Part shown: one piece after another, positions 26,661 to 36,054 of the stretch
How positions within the stretch are numbered: position 1 is the stretch's first letter
How the letters are laid out: each line of letters opens with the position of its first letter
Source: Serratia proteamaculans
Lineage (GTDB): Bacteria; Pseudomonadota; Gammaproteobacteria; Enterobacterales; Enterobacteriaceae
Assembly: GCF_008830365.1 (NCBI RefSeq)
Contig: NZ_WBKI01000003.1
Span: 248,001-312,000, forward strand
Reading direction: 5' to 3'
DNA: 64,000 nucleotides
The notes under the pieces: model-generated
The model's database searches: none
Told to the model about the DNA's origin: nothing
The model's input: the letters and a program-made list of their open reading frames with translations, nothing else
Translations under genes and position numbers: made by a program

Positions 26661-28169
26661 ATGCCCATTGCACATTGGATCAACGGTCAGTCCGCCACCG
26701 GCGGCAGCCGCAGCCAGCCGGTATTCGATCCGGCGACCGGGTTGTCACAGCAGGAGGTGTTGCTGGCCGACTCTGCCACGGTAGCAAGCGCCATCGACGC
26801 TGCCGAACGGGCCTATCCGGCCTGGCGCGATACCCCGCCGCTGAAGCGGGCCAGGATCATGATTCATCTTAAAGCCCTGCTGGAGCAGCACGCTGACCAC
26901 ATCTGTCAGTTGATTACCGCCGAACACGGCAAGGTGCTCAGCGATGCTATGGGCGAATTGCAGCGCGGCATCGAAAATATTGAGTACGCCAGCTATGCGC
27001 CGGAGCTGCTGAAAGGCGAGCACAGCAAGGATGCCGGGCCGGGTATCGACAGCTGGAGTGAGTTCCAGCCACTGGGGGTGGTGGCGGGCATCACGCCGTT
27101 TAACTTCCCGGCGATGGTGCCGTTGTGGATGTGGCCGATGGCGGTCGTTTGCGGCAATACCTTTGTGCTGAAACCCTCCGAACGCGTCCCCTCCTCAACC
27201 CTGTATATTGCCCAGTTAGCGTCAGAGGCCGGGCTGCCGGCCGGGGTGCTGAACCTGGTTAACGGTGACCGCGAGGCGGTGGAAACCCTGTTGCACGACC
27301 CACGCGTTAAAGCCGTGAGCTTTGTCGGCTCAACGCCGGTGGCAGAGCATATCTATCACACCGGCTGCGGTCAGAACAAACGGGTGCAGGCCCTGGGCGG
27401 GGCAAAAAACCACGCCGTAGTGCTGCCGGACGCCGACATCGCCGGTAGCGTCAGCGCGCTGATGGGCGCCGCCTTCGGTTCCTGCGGGCAGCGCTGTATG
27501 GCAATCCCGCTGGTGGTGGCCGTGGGCAATGACACCGCCGACGCGCTGATCGCCGGGCTACGGCAGCAAATGGCCAATATGCGGGTGGGTGCCGGTAGCG
27601 ACAACCGCAACGACATGGGGCCGCTGGTCACTCACGATCATTATCAGAAGGTGAAAGGCTATATCGATCAGGGCGTTGACGAAGGTGCCAGCCTGGTGGT
27701 CGACGGCCGAGTGTTGGCGGTACGGGATGCCAGCGGACAAATCAGCCAGGGGTACTTCATCGGCCCGACGCTGTTTGACCACGTAAAACCCGGCATGCGG
27801 ATTTATCAGGAAGAGATCTTCGGCCCGGTGCTGGGCGTGGTACGGGTTGCTTCGCTGAAGGAGGCGATGGCAATGATTGATGCCCATGAATACGGCAACG
27901 GCACCTGCCTGTTCACCCGCGACGGCGAGGCCGCACGCTACTTTTCCAGCCATATTCAGGTCGGCATGGTAGGGATTAACGTCGCCCTGCCGGTCCCGGT
28001 AGCCTACCACTCCTTTGGCGGCTGGAAACGCTCGCTGTTTGGCGACCTGCACGCCTACGGCCCGGATGCCGTCCGGTTTTACACCAAACGCAAAACCATC
28101 ACCCAGCGCTGGCCTTCATCCAGCGATGCCCAATATGCCAGCTTCAGTTTCCCATCCGGGCAGGGTTAA
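26661..28169 (+). CDS. mmsA: CoA-acylating (methyl)malonate-semialdehyde dehydrogenase
   Basis: A 502-residue ALDH with the MMSDH hallmarks: GGAKNHAVVLPDAD at 246-259 and catalytic Cys279 in FGSCGQRCMA. It also has ITPFNFPAMVPLWMWPMAV. It converts malonate or methylmalonate semialdehyde to acetyl- or propionyl-CoA, releasing CO2. It lies 14 nt after the aminotransferase gene; together they take beta-alanine to acetyl-CoA. The symbol reflects the family; it could equally serve another pathway (IolA-like). Confidence 0.88.
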   Translation: MPIAHWINGQSATGGSRSQPVFDPATGLSQQEVLLADSATVASAIDAAERAYPAWRDTPPLKRARIMIHLKALLEQHADHICQLITAEHGKVLSDAMGELQRGIENIEYASYAPELLKGEHSKDAGPGIDSWSEFQPLGVVAGITPFNFPAMVPLWMWPMAVVCGNTFVLKPSERVPSSTLYIAQLASEAGLPAGVLNLVNGDREAVETLLHDPRVKAVSFVGSTPVAEHIYHTGCGQNKRVQALGGAKNHAVVLPDADIAGSVSALMGAAFGSCGQRCMAIPLVVAVGNDTADALIAGLRQQMANMRVGAGSDNRNDMGPLVTHDHYQKVKGYIDQGVDEGASLVVDGRVLAVRDASGQISQGYFIGPTLFDHVKPGMRIYQEEIFGPVLGVVRVASLKEAMAMIDAHEYGNGTCLFTRDGEAARYFSSHIQVGMVGINVALPVPVAYHSFGGWKRSLFGDLHAYGPDAVRFYTKRKTITQRWPSSSDAQYASFSFPSGQG

Positions 28170-28172
28170 GCC

Positions 28173-29537
28173 ATGACAGAACATAAATTCAAAGGCAATC
28201 TCAGCGTCCTCGACGTGGTGATGATTACCGCCTCCGGCGTCACGCCGGCCAGTTCGATCTTCGTCATTGCCCCACTGGCCATCGCCAGCGCCGGCAGTGG
28301 CGCCTTTATCTCGTTTCTGATCGCCGCCTTTATCGCCGCCACCATCGCTTTATGCTACGCCGAACTGGGGGCCGCGCACCCCAGCGCCGGCGGCGAATAC
28401 AGCATTATCAAACGGCTGTTCGGCACCCTGTGCGGGTTGCAGACCTACCTGTTTATCCTCAGCGCCGCGCTGTTTGTACCGGCAGTATTAGCCACCGGTG
28501 CGGTGCCCTACTTAAATACTGCGCTGGGCACTCACTTCGACGCCTCCACCGCCGGTATGATCACCATTTTGATCGGCGGCGCCTGCGCTATCTTCAACAT
28601 CAAGGCCAACGCGCTGTTGACCGGCACCTTCCTGGTGGTGGAGGTCGCGGTGTTGGGCCTCATCGCCTGGCTGGGGTTCAGCAACCCGCACCAGAGCGCG
28701 GAGATACTCACCTCGCCGGTGATGCTCAACCCCGAAGGGCTGTTGGCCCCGGTTTCCGTCCCTTTGATTGTCGCCATGGTCGGCGTGGCGCTGTTTTCCT
28801 ATAACGGCTACGGCGCGGCGGTGTATATGGCGGAAGATATGCGTGAACAGGGTAAACCCATGGCCACCGCCATCATGCTGACGCTGGTGATTGTGGTACT
28901 GGTCGAGCTGTTGCCCTTCACCGCGCTGCTGATCGGTGCGCCGTCTTTGGTTGAAATGGCCAAACAGGCCGACCCGGTCGGTTACGTGGTCAGCCAACTG
29001 GGCGGGCCGACGCTGGCACGGGTGGTCAGCGGCGCGATTTACCTGTCGGTATTCAACGCCATTATCGCCATCGTGGCGCAGTTCAGCCGAATGATGTTCT
29101 CCAGTGGACGTGACGGTTTCTGGCTGCCACAGGTGAACCGAGCGCTGAAAAAAATCCACCCGCGCTTCGGCACACCGTGGATCGCCACCCTGCTGTTCGG
29201 CATTCCTTCGGCGCTGCTGGCCTTCTGTTCCAACCTTGGCGACCTGACCTCCTTTACCGTGATCCTGCTGCTGCTGGTGTACATCATCATGGCCATCGCC
29301 GCGCTGATCAGTCGCCGCCGTGTGCACTTTCACCATCCGTATCTGATGCCCTTGTGGCCGTTGCCGGTGGCGATCGCGCTGATCGGTTGTCTGTACGTGT
29401 TGTGGACAATTTTGATCGCCAGCAGCCTGAAAGACTTTATTATCATTGCCGGCATCTTCTGTTTTGGTCTGGTGCTGAGCTACCTGCGCAACCGGCAGGC
29501 CATCCCGCTCGTTGAACCCTCAGTTGAAGGAGAATAA
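28173..29537 (+). CDS. APC-family amino acid permease
   Basis: A 454-residue transporter with about 12 helices. The helix-1 region is VVMITASGVTPASSIFVIAP, with GGEYSIIKRLFGTLCGLQTY after helix 2 and FSYNGYGAAVYMAEDMREQG in the helix-6 loop. It is tightly linked to mmsA (3 nt) and to the aminopeptidase (2 nt). It probably imports beta-alanine or a beta-alanyl dipeptide; this is inferred from the operon. Confidence 0.85.
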   Translation: MTEHKFKGNLSVLDVVMITASGVTPASSIFVIAPLAIASAGSGAFISFLIAAFIAATIALCYAELGAAHPSAGGEYSIIKRLFGTLCGLQTYLFILSAALFVPAVLATGAVPYLNTALGTHFDASTAGMITILIGGACAIFNIKANALLTGTFLVVEVAVLGLIAWLGFSNPHQSAEILTSPVMLNPEGLLAPVSVPLIVAMVGVALFSYNGYGAAVYMAEDMREQGKPMATAIMLTLVIVVLVELLPFTALLIGAPSLVEMAKQADPVGYVVSQLGGPTLARVVSGAIYLSVFNAIIAIVAQFSRMMFSSGRDGFWLPQVNRALKKIHPRFGTPWIATLLFGIPSALLAFCSNLGDLTSFTVILLLLVYIIMAIAALISRRRVHFHHPYLMPLWPLPVAIALIGCLYVLWTILIASSLKDFIIIAGIFCFGLVLSYLRNRQAIPLVEPSVEGE

Positions 29538-29539
29538 CC

Positions 29540-30649
29540 ATGTCGCAGCGCGCTCAGGATTTGGGCATTAAAATCGGCCACGGCGTTGCCGGTCCGCTGA
29601 ACGCCATCACCGACGTGCCCGGCGTCCGGGTTGGTCATGCCAGCATCCACGCCGATCTGGCCGATGGCCGCAGCGTACGCACCGGCGTCACGGTGATCGA
29701 ACCGCGTGCCGGTCAGGCCCGGCAGTCTCCCTGCTTTGCCGGGGTGCACGTGCTCAACGGCAACGGCGACGCCACCGGACTGGAGTGGATCCGCGAAGCC
29801 GGCCTGCTCACCAGTCCCATTGCCTTTACCAACACCCACAGCGTCGGCGTGGTGCGCGACGCTTTGATCGCCCTGGAACGCGAAGCGCTGCCCGCCGACG
29901 ATAAGGCGCTGTACTGGAACATGCCGGTGGTGATGGAAACCTTCGATGGCCTGCTCAACGACATCAACGGCTTTCACGTCAAGCCAGAACATGTACGACA
30001 GGCGTTGCAGGCGGCGCATAACGGCTTGCCACAGGAGGGCGCGGTCGGCGGGGGGAGTGGCATGATCTGCCATGAATTCAAGGGGGGCAGCGGTACCGCT
30101 TCCCGCCGCCTGCCTGCCGATCGCGGCGGTTGGACGGTCGGCGCCATCGTACAGGCCAACCACGGCAAACGTGCCTCGCTGCTGATCGGTGGCTACCCGG
30201 TGGGCCGTCATCTGGGGCATATTCATTCGCCATTCACCCCACAACTGCCGCATCCGGGTATGGGGTCGATTGTCGTCACCCTGGCCACCGACGCGCCGCT
30301 ATTGCCGCACCAATGCACCCGCCTGGCCCAACGCGCCAGCATTGGCATCGCCCGCACCGGCGGCGGCACCGAAGACTCGAGCGGCGATATTTTTATCGCT
30401 TTCGCCACCGGCAACGACGGGCTGCCGCCTGCCGATTACGCCAACAAAGGGGCCTTCACCACCCCATTGCAGATGGTGAATAACGACTACATCTCCGATC
30501 TGTTTGCGGCGGCGGTCGAGGCGGTGGAAGAGGCGATTATCAATGCCCTGCTGGCGGCCAATACCGTTTCCGGCAACGGTCATCGGGCAGAAGGGTTAAA
30601 CGCGGATCAGTTGCTGACCGCGCTGGAACAAGCCGGCTGGCGAGCTTAA
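29540..30649 (+). CDS. P1-family (DmpA/BapA-type) beta-peptidyl or L-aminopeptidase
   Basis: A 369-residue Ntn-type hydrolase that self-cleaves before its nucleophile. The likely site is Gly242-Ser243 in GMGSIVVTLATDAPLLPHQ. Other signatures are NAITDVPGVRVGHASI and CHEFKGGSGTASRRL, TVGAIVQANHG near 199-209. Members remove N-terminal D-, L- or beta-amino acids; BapA enzymes release beta-alanine from peptides such as carnosine. In this operon that would feed the aminotransferase. No signal peptide is seen, so it acts on imported peptides. Confidence 0.88.
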   Translation: MSQRAQDLGIKIGHGVAGPLNAITDVPGVRVGHASIHADLADGRSVRTGVTVIEPRAGQARQSPCFAGVHVLNGNGDATGLEWIREAGLLTSPIAFTNTHSVGVVRDALIALEREALPADDKALYWNMPVVMETFDGLLNDINGFHVKPEHVRQALQAAHNGLPQEGAVGGGSGMICHEFKGGSGTASRRLPADRGGWTVGAIVQANHGKRASLLIGGYPVGRHLGHIHSPFTPQLPHPGMGSIVVTLATDAPLLPHQCTRLAQRASIGIARTGGGTEDSSGDIFIAFATGNDGLPPADYANKGAFTTPLQMVNNDYISDLFAAAVEAVEEAIINALLAANTVSGNGHRAEGLNADQLLTALEQAGWRA

Positions 30650-30651
30650 GG

Positions 30652-30675
30652 GGGGCGCGCGGCATCTCGCGCCCC
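30652..30675. terminator. GGGGCGCG hairpin between convergent genes
   Basis: An 8-bp perfect stem (GGGGCGCG / CGCGCCCC, loop of 8) lies 3 nt after the aminopeptidase stop and 7 nt before the stop of the convergent phospholipase gene. The same stem is used at 19233-19253. No U-run is present. Confidence 0.5.
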
Positions 30676-30682
30676 AAGTTGA

Positions 30683-31933
30683 TCAGGACTCGCCGCCCGG
30701 CTTGGGTGCCGGGTAGTCATAATCGAGCTTGATCGGTTCGGCGTAAACGCTGTCCCATAGCTGGCTGTAGAGCTTATCCACCCGCTGGCTCATCACCGGG
30801 CTGTGTAGCACCAGTTCCAGATTGCGCGAGTTATCCAGATAACCGCCGGTCCAGTTGCTGGTGCCAATCCACGCCGTTTCGCCGTCGATAATCATCATTT
30901 TGCTGTGGATCACCCGGGCAAACGGGATAAAACCGCTGCTGGCCGGAGGGACAGTGACGATCTTTATCTGCACGTTCGGCACCACCGCCAGGCTTTTCAG
31001 CCAGGCGATATCCGGCTTTTTGGTGTTCCAGTTGGCCACCATCAGCTCGATCTTCACGCCGCGTGCGGCAGCGCTGCGCAGGGCATTGTCGATCGTCGCG
31101 TAGTAAGGTCGGCTGTGTTCCGGGCCATAAGACAACGGCGCGTAGTCCATCACCTGCACCCGCACGCGTTGTTTGGCGCTTGCCAACAGGCGCGGCAACT
31201 CCACCTGCGAGTCAATCACCCCCGCCGGATTATAGGCGCGTGGACTGGCGACCAAATAATTACCCTGCGGCGTTTCGGCCTTTGGCTGGTAAGGCAGCTG
31301 CGGCACCGGCTTATCCGCCACCAGCAACGCCTGCGCTTGCCAGTCCTGCTCGAAAATCGCCTGGATCTGCCCGACCACCCCGGCATCGCTGATGCGCAGC
31401 CCGGTTTCATGGATATGCGCCAGCGCACGCCAGTCAAAGTTCTGGCTGCCGACAAACGCCTGCTCACCGTCCACCAGCAGATATTTGGCATGCAAAATCC
31501 CGCCGCTCAGCCGCTGGTAAGGAATAATGCGCAGTTCCAGATTGGGGATCGCTTTTAGCTGTTCCAGGGTTTCAGGGGTAGAGATGCTGATGCCCTTCTC
31601 TTCCATCAGAAAACGGATTTTCACCCCGCGCTCGCCCGCCGCCTTCAGGTGTTGCAGCACGCCGTCCAGCAGCGAACCCTGTTGGTTCGCCACGTAGAAC
31701 TGGCCCAGATCGATGCGGGTTTTCGCCGCATCAAACATTTGCTGCCACACTTCGGCGGTGTTGCGCAGGTCATCCGCCTGCAACGCGGTTTCCACCGGCG
31801 CGGTATACACCAATTCATAGCCGGGAATATCAAAACGTGCCGTCGCACTCTGGCTCAACATCAACAGACAGCTACCCCATAAAGCAGTGTAAAGGCGGCC
31901 CAACGACCGCCGTGGTTGACGGCCATTAGGCAT
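30683..31933 (-). CDS. exported phospholipase D-family protein
   Basis: A 416-residue protein with a signal-like helix (LYTALWGSCLLMLSQSATA) and two complete HKD motifs: HAKYLLVDGEQAFVGSQNFD and HSKMMIIDGETAWIGTSNWT. It is therefore a catalytically intact PLD-superfamily phosphodiesterase, probably periplasmic. The start at 31933 overlaps the exbB 3' end by 8 nt, tying it to the TonB operon. The substrate could be phospholipid head groups or another phosphodiester. Confidence 0.85.
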   Translation of the reverse strand: MPNGRQPRRSLGRLYTALWGSCLLMLSQSATARFDIPGYELVYTAPVETALQADDLRNTAEVWQQMFDAAKTRIDLGQFYVANQQGSLLDGVLQHLKAAGERGVKIRFLMEEKGISISTPETLEQLKAIPNLELRIIPYQRLSGGILHAKYLLVDGEQAFVGSQNFDWRALAHIHETGLRISDAGVVGQIQAIFEQDWQAQALLVADKPVPQLPYQPKAETPQGNYLVASPRAYNPAGVIDSQVELPRLLASAKQRVRVQVMDYAPLSYGPEHSRPYYATIDNALRSAAARGVKIELMVANWNTKKPDIAWLKSLAVVPNVQIKIVTVPPASSGFIPFARVIHSKMMIIDGETAWIGTSNWTGGYLDNSRNLELVLHSPVMSQRVDKLYSQLWDSVYAEPIKLDYDYPAPKPGGES

Positions 31934-32579
31934 AGCGCGGCGCCTCACTGTCAACCCATTGCTCACGGTTGCCGTTTTCCGGACGGCTGGTTGGCGCACC
32001 GGCACGGATCAGCAGCACCTTCAGCAATTCGTTAATCCGCTCCATGCGGCTTTGCAGATAGTTGTTGCCCACCAGGCACAGCAACGCAATGGCGATACCC
32101 AGCCCGGTAGCGTACAACGCGGTACCCATGCCGGCAGAGACCAGGCTCGGCTCGGAGACCCCGGAAGCGGCCAGCGCCTTAAAGGTTTCGATAATCCCCA
32201 TCACCGTACCCAACAGCCCCAACAGCGGCGCAGCGGTAACGATGGTTTCCAGCAGCCACAGGCCACGAGCCATCAGAGGTTTACTCAGCAGATACTGGGC
32301 GTCGATCAGATCGCCTATCGCTTCGCGATCACCGGCGCGGTGTTTTTGCTCCAACACCGGTGAGATCACCGCCAGCGGCAGGCTGTTGCGCTGGGTCAGC
32401 TCATCCGGCAGATCGGCGGTGCGACGCACATCCAGCGTCAGCGCCTGCTCCAGTTTGCGAGCCTGACGTTGGGTATAAGCGAAATACAGCGCACGTTCGA
32501 TAATAATCACCAGCGCTATCGCCAGCGCGGCGTACATCACGTAGAAAATAATGTCGTGCAACAGATTGGCATTCATCAT
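31926..32579 (-). CDS. exbB: ExbB-type proton channel subunit (MotA/TolQ/ExbB)
   Basis: A 217-residue inner-membrane protein with three helices: near 10-28, then LLETIVTAAPLLGLLGTVMG and a third near 155-175 (ALYATGLGIAIALLCLVGNN). The GTVMGIIETFKALAASG motif is diagnostic. With ExbD it converts proton motive force to TonB energisation. It is separated from exbD by tonB and the receptor gene, and follows a 10-bp-stem hairpin. Confidence 0.9.
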   Translation of the reverse strand: MMNANLLHDIIFYVMYAALAIALVIIIERALYFAYTQRQARKLEQALTLDVRRTADLPDELTQRNSLPLAVISPVLEQKHRAGDREAIGDLIDAQYLLSKPLMARGLWLLETIVTAAPLLGLLGTVMGIIETFKALAASGVSEPSLVSAGMGTALYATGLGIAIALLCLVGNNYLQSRMERINELLKVLLIRAGAPTSRPENGNREQWVDSEAPRYA

Positions 32580-32592
32580 TCAATCCTCCAAC

Positions 32593-32614
32593 CCTGCGGC
32601 TTTCAAGCCGCAGG
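32593..32614 (-). terminator. intercistronic hairpin between receptor gene and exbB
   Basis: CCTGCGGCTT / AAGCCGCAGG is a 10-bp perfect stem with a 2-nt loop, 11 nt after the receptor stop and 14 nt before the exbB start. No U-run follows. It may attenuate readthrough or protect the upstream mRNA, giving unequal expression of the receptor and exbB. Confidence 0.55.
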
Positions 32615-32624
32615 CTATAAATAG

Positions 32625-34865
32625 TTAAAAGGTGGCTTCCAGCGACACGCTGAAGGTACGTTCTTCCCCGACGTTGTAGTACGGCGTACTGGCCTTCACG
32701 CCGTCATAAGGCACTGCGTTGAAGGTGGTGGTACGTACCGAGGTCAGGTACTCCTTGTCGAACAGATTGCTGATACCAAAGCGCAGCGCCGCACTCTTGA
32801 CGATCTTCTTGTCCACCGGCAAATACACCCCCGCCGCCAGATCGACCACCGTGCGGCCACCGATCTTCTCGTCGTTGGTCAGGTCACCGTAGAACGAACT
32901 GACGTATTTACCGCTGACGCTGCCGTAGTAACGGCTATCGTCATAGCCCAGCGTCATGTTGAGCAGGTTTTTCGGGACGTTCGGCACCTCTTTACCGCTA
33001 GTCGGTAACGGCAGACCATTGCTGACAATGTCGCTCTTCTGCTTGGATTGGGTGTAGGTATACGAGGTGTAGTAGTTGAAGTTATGCGGCAACTGACCGC
33101 TCCACTCCAGCTCCAGCCCTTTATTCTCGACGTTGCCGATGTTCATCATCTCGTAGTCACCGGCCGGGTTGGTGGTGGAGATTTGACGATCGCTGTAGCG
33201 CATGTAGAACAGCGTGGCGCTCATCAGCATGTCTTCCTGCTGGAAACGCCAGCCCAGTTCATGGTTCCAGCTCAGTTCCGGTTTGGTGCTGATCGAATCA
33301 CCCACGTTGTACAGCACGTAATTTGGCGGGGTACGCATGTTACGCGTCAGGTTGTAGAACACCTGGTTTTCCGGGTTCAGCTTGTAGCTGGCGCTGAAGT
33401 TCGGCAGGAATTCATGGTATTTGGCATCACGCTTTTCCGGCACGTTATACAGGCTGCCCTTGTTATCCCCTTTTCGTTCAACGTACTGATAGGCCAGTCC
33501 GCCGACGAAAGTCCAGTCCGGCGTGGCAAACCAGGTATCCTGCAGCCACACTTTTTGCGCCGGAGTGATGGTGTATTGATTACGCCCTTGCACGGTGTTG
33601 CCATTAGCGTCCTTCACCTGATCGGAACCGCCCGGTTTGCCCGAGAGTTGTTCAGGGTTACCGTCGTCCTTGATGCCGATAAACGGCTGGGTCTGCGACT
33701 GACGCGCGCGTTCATACCAATAACCAATATCCAGGCTGTGCTGGTCGTTGATATCCCACTTCAGCTTGGTGGTGATACCCGGCCGCCAGGTCTGGGTCCA
33801 GGATGGGCGGTAATAGGTGTTGGACTTCAAATTACTGAGATCGTACTGACCGGCCTTATCCGAAGTATTGGACAACACCGAAGCCGTTTGCCCCGTATAG
33901 CTACCACCGTTACCCCAGTAGTAATACGGCTGCAGGGTCAACGCCAGGTTGTCTCGCAGTTGCAGCTTCTGGGTGAACGACAGGGTGAAGGTGTCAAACG
34001 GATTACGGTTAAGTTTGTAGTACTTGTTCAACTGGCCCTTGCTGTTGTATTCCGGCGAGGTGGCGTAGTCGGTATCACGGCCGTCATTTTCAAACTGCGC
34101 CTTACTCAGAGTGCTGTAGTTGACGTTATTCTGCTGGTTGTACTTCATGATCAGGTTGCTGCTGTTGCCGTTACCGTCCTCATACAACGAGTTCATTTCG
34201 AACTTGTTGGAGTACTCACGCCCTTCCCCGCGCCACTTTTTCGCCTCGGTGTGTGAGTAGGAGATCCAGTTGCTGAAACCGTTGTACTCACCGGTCTCCA
34301 GACGCGCAAAAGTTTTGCTCAGGTTGTTGCTGCCTAGCGTCTGTTTGACGAAGCCGCCGAAATCTTTTGCGGGACGGCGCGTCACCATCCCAATGTTGCC
34401 GCCGCTGGAACCGATATGCGGGCCGTCCACCTCAGAGGAACCCTGAGTAACGAATATCTCTTCCAGGTTCTCCGAATCGCCCAGCAGGTTCGGGTACACC
34501 GCATAGTTGCCGGAGTCATTGATCGGAATACCGTCCATCGACAGACCGATTTGGTCGGAGTTCATGCCGCGCATGGTGTAATCGACACCGCTCAGGCCGC
34601 TGGCGTCGTTACTGTTGACGTTCAGGCCCGGAGTGTATTTCAGTTTGTCGATGGCGTTGGCCGCCGCCGGCATTTTATCCATCGCCTCTTTGGTGACGGT
34701 AGAGCGCGACTTGGCGCTGTCGTCCTGCACCATCATGCCACCACCCAGCGACTGCCCTTTGACATTGATGGTACCGACGTCGGTCGAGTCCGCCGCCAGT
34801 GCCGTACCCGGCAATATCGCCGACATCACTGCCAGATAAATCCCAGATCGATTGAAAGATTTCAT
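32625..34865 (-). CDS. TonB-dependent outer-membrane receptor
   Basis: A 746-residue receptor. It has a signal peptide (MKSFNRSGIYLAVMSAILPG, cleavage after AALA), a TonB-box-like GTINVKG, a plug domain (about 45-170, DYTMRGMNSDQIGLSMDGIP) and a 22-strand barrel ending in ERTFSVSLEATF. An alternative ATG lies 3 codons upstream at 34874. The ligand is not identifiable; FecA/CirA-type signalling extensions are absent. It is encoded with its own tonB, exbB, exbD and a PLD enzyme. Confidence 0.9.
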   Translation of the reverse strand: MKSFNRSGIYLAVMSAILPGTALAADSTDVGTINVKGQSLGGGMMVQDDSAKSRSTVTKEAMDKMPAAANAIDKLKYTPGLNVNSNDASGLSGVDYTMRGMNSDQIGLSMDGIPINDSGNYAVYPNLLGDSENLEEIFVTQGSSEVDGPHIGSSGGNIGMVTRRPAKDFGGFVKQTLGSNNLSKTFARLETGEYNGFSNWISYSHTEAKKWRGEGREYSNKFEMNSLYEDGNGNSSNLIMKYNQQNNVNYSTLSKAQFENDGRDTDYATSPEYNSKGQLNKYYKLNRNPFDTFTLSFTQKLQLRDNLALTLQPYYYWGNGGSYTGQTASVLSNTSDKAGQYDLSNLKSNTYYRPSWTQTWRPGITTKLKWDINDQHSLDIGYWYERARQSQTQPFIGIKDDGNPEQLSGKPGGSDQVKDANGNTVQGRNQYTITPAQKVWLQDTWFATPDWTFVGGLAYQYVERKGDNKGSLYNVPEKRDAKYHEFLPNFSASYKLNPENQVFYNLTRNMRTPPNYVLYNVGDSISTKPELSWNHELGWRFQQEDMLMSATLFYMRYSDRQISTTNPAGDYEMMNIGNVENKGLELEWSGQLPHNFNYYTSYTYTQSKQKSDIVSNGLPLPTSGKEVPNVPKNLLNMTLGYDDSRYYGSVSGKYVSSFYGDLTNDEKIGGRTVVDLAAGVYLPVDKKIVKSAALRFGISNLFDKEYLTSVRTTTFNAVPYDGVKASTPYYNVGEERTFSVSLEATF

Positions 34866-34904
34866 TGTTTCCATCCCATAAAAATCAAACTGTTATGCCA
34901 GGCA

Positions 34905-35645
34905 TCAAGGAGCCTGATAATTGAACGTGGCTGAAAATCGTTTTGTTGTTTGCCCGTTGAAAGCCTCGCTTGGGAACGGCCTCACCTGGCTGATACTTTG
35001 CAGACTGCTCAGCGCCGCGCGGTTAAGCAGCATGCTGGTGGCCTTATTGGCGATGCCGGACGAGAGCACCCGACCGCTGCGATCGACCTCCAGCCAGACT
35101 TCGACGTTGCCCTGGGGCCGTTCAAGCGATGCCTGCCGACCGCTGGGGTAGCGCTTGCGCTGCTCCAGCTCACGACGCAACGCCTGCAGATAACCGTTTT
35201 CGATCGCCTGCGTATTCACTTTCGGCGCCGACGGGGCTGCCGGAGTAGGCTGTGTCGCCGGCTTGCTGACCAATGCTCTGGGGGCGCTTGGGGCCGCGAC
35301 GGGTTTGGCCTTTTCCATCGGCTTGGCTTTTTCTTTCACCGGTTTCGGCTTGGGTTTCGGCTTGGGCACAGGCTTGGCTTCGATAATCGGCTCCGGGGCC
35401 GGTACGACCGGCTCAGGAATAGCTTCCGGCTCCGGCGGCGGGGGTTCGGGTTGTGGCGGGGTTTCCACCGGTGGTGCCAACTGAGGTTCAGGATCCGGTT
35501 CGACCAGCGCCAGCTCCATGGTGGTTTCGTCATAGCGTGGCTGAATTTTCAGCGCCGCCTGTTGACTGGCAAACAGCACGCAGCCCACGACGATCAACGC
35601 CGGTAACCAGCTGAAAAGGTGACGTGAACGATAGAGCAGATACAT
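34905..35645 (-). CDS. tonB: TonB-like energy transducer
   Basis: A 246-residue protein with an N-terminal membrane helix (HLFSWLPALIVVGCVLFASQ), a Pro/Glu then Pro/Lys spacer (about 45-120) spanning the periplasm, and a C-terminal TonB domain (YPSGRQASLERPQGNVEVWL, ending ATFNYQAP). It starts 1 nt after the exbD stop. It is an accessory, operon-dedicated TonB rather than the housekeeping one, judging from its location. Confidence 0.9.
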   Translation of the reverse strand: MYLLYRSRHLFSWLPALIVVGCVLFASQQAALKIQPRYDETTMELALVEPDPEPQLAPPVETPPQPEPPPPEPEAIPEPVVPAPEPIIEAKPVPKPKPKPKPVKEKAKPMEKAKPVAAPSAPRALVSKPATQPTPAAPSAPKVNTQAIENGYLQALRRELEQRKRYPSGRQASLERPQGNVEVWLEVDRSGRVLSSGIANKATSMLLNRAALSSLQSISQVRPFPSEAFNGQTTKRFSATFNYQAP

Positions 35646-35646
35646 G

Positions 35647-36054
35647 TCACAGCTTCCGTGTGGCGATAGAGACGGAGTAGAAACCGCCCTGGCGCAGGTT
35701 ATCCATCACCGCCACCAGCCGCTCTACCGCGACGCCTTTGTCGCTGTTGACGATAATGGTGGTGGTCTGGTTTTCCTGTTGCTGTTGCTTCAGCGTGCTG
35801 ACCAGTGCGCTCAGCGCCAGCGGTTGACCGTCGAGTTGCAGTTGATCCTCGGCACCCAGCGTAATGATCGCCTTCTTCTGCGGTTTCAACTGCTGGGCGC
35901 TGCCGGCGGACGGCAACTGGGTTTTCAGCCCAAGGGCTGGGATCACGTTCAGGCTAATCAACACAAAAAACACCAGCAAAAACATCATCACGTCGATCAT
36001 CGGGATCAGTTCGATGTGCGCTTTGTTCTTTTTCGGCTCGTTCCAGTTACGCAT
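35647..36054 (-). CDS. exbD: ExbD-type proton channel subunit
   Basis: A 135-residue protein with one N-terminal helix carrying the essential Asp (ELIPMIDVMMFLLVFFVLIS) and a periplasmic C-terminal domain (VNSDKGVAVERLVAVMDNLR). The ATG at 36054 has GGGAGGG at 6 nt; 10 further open codons upstream are unlikely. First gene of the exbD-tonB-receptor-exbB-PLD operon. Confidence 0.92.
   Translation of the reverse strand: MRNWNEPKKNKAHIELIPMIDVMMFLLVFFVLISLNVIPALGLKTQLPSAGSAQQLKPQKKAIITLGAEDQLQLDGQPLALSALVSTLKQQQQENQTTTIIVNSDKGVAVERLVAVMDNLRQGGFYSVSIATRKL

Noticed and set aside
33048-34256. A 402-codon open frame antisense to the TonB-dependent receptor gene
   Set aside because: No start signals or recognisable motifs; explained by codon bias of the receptor gene.
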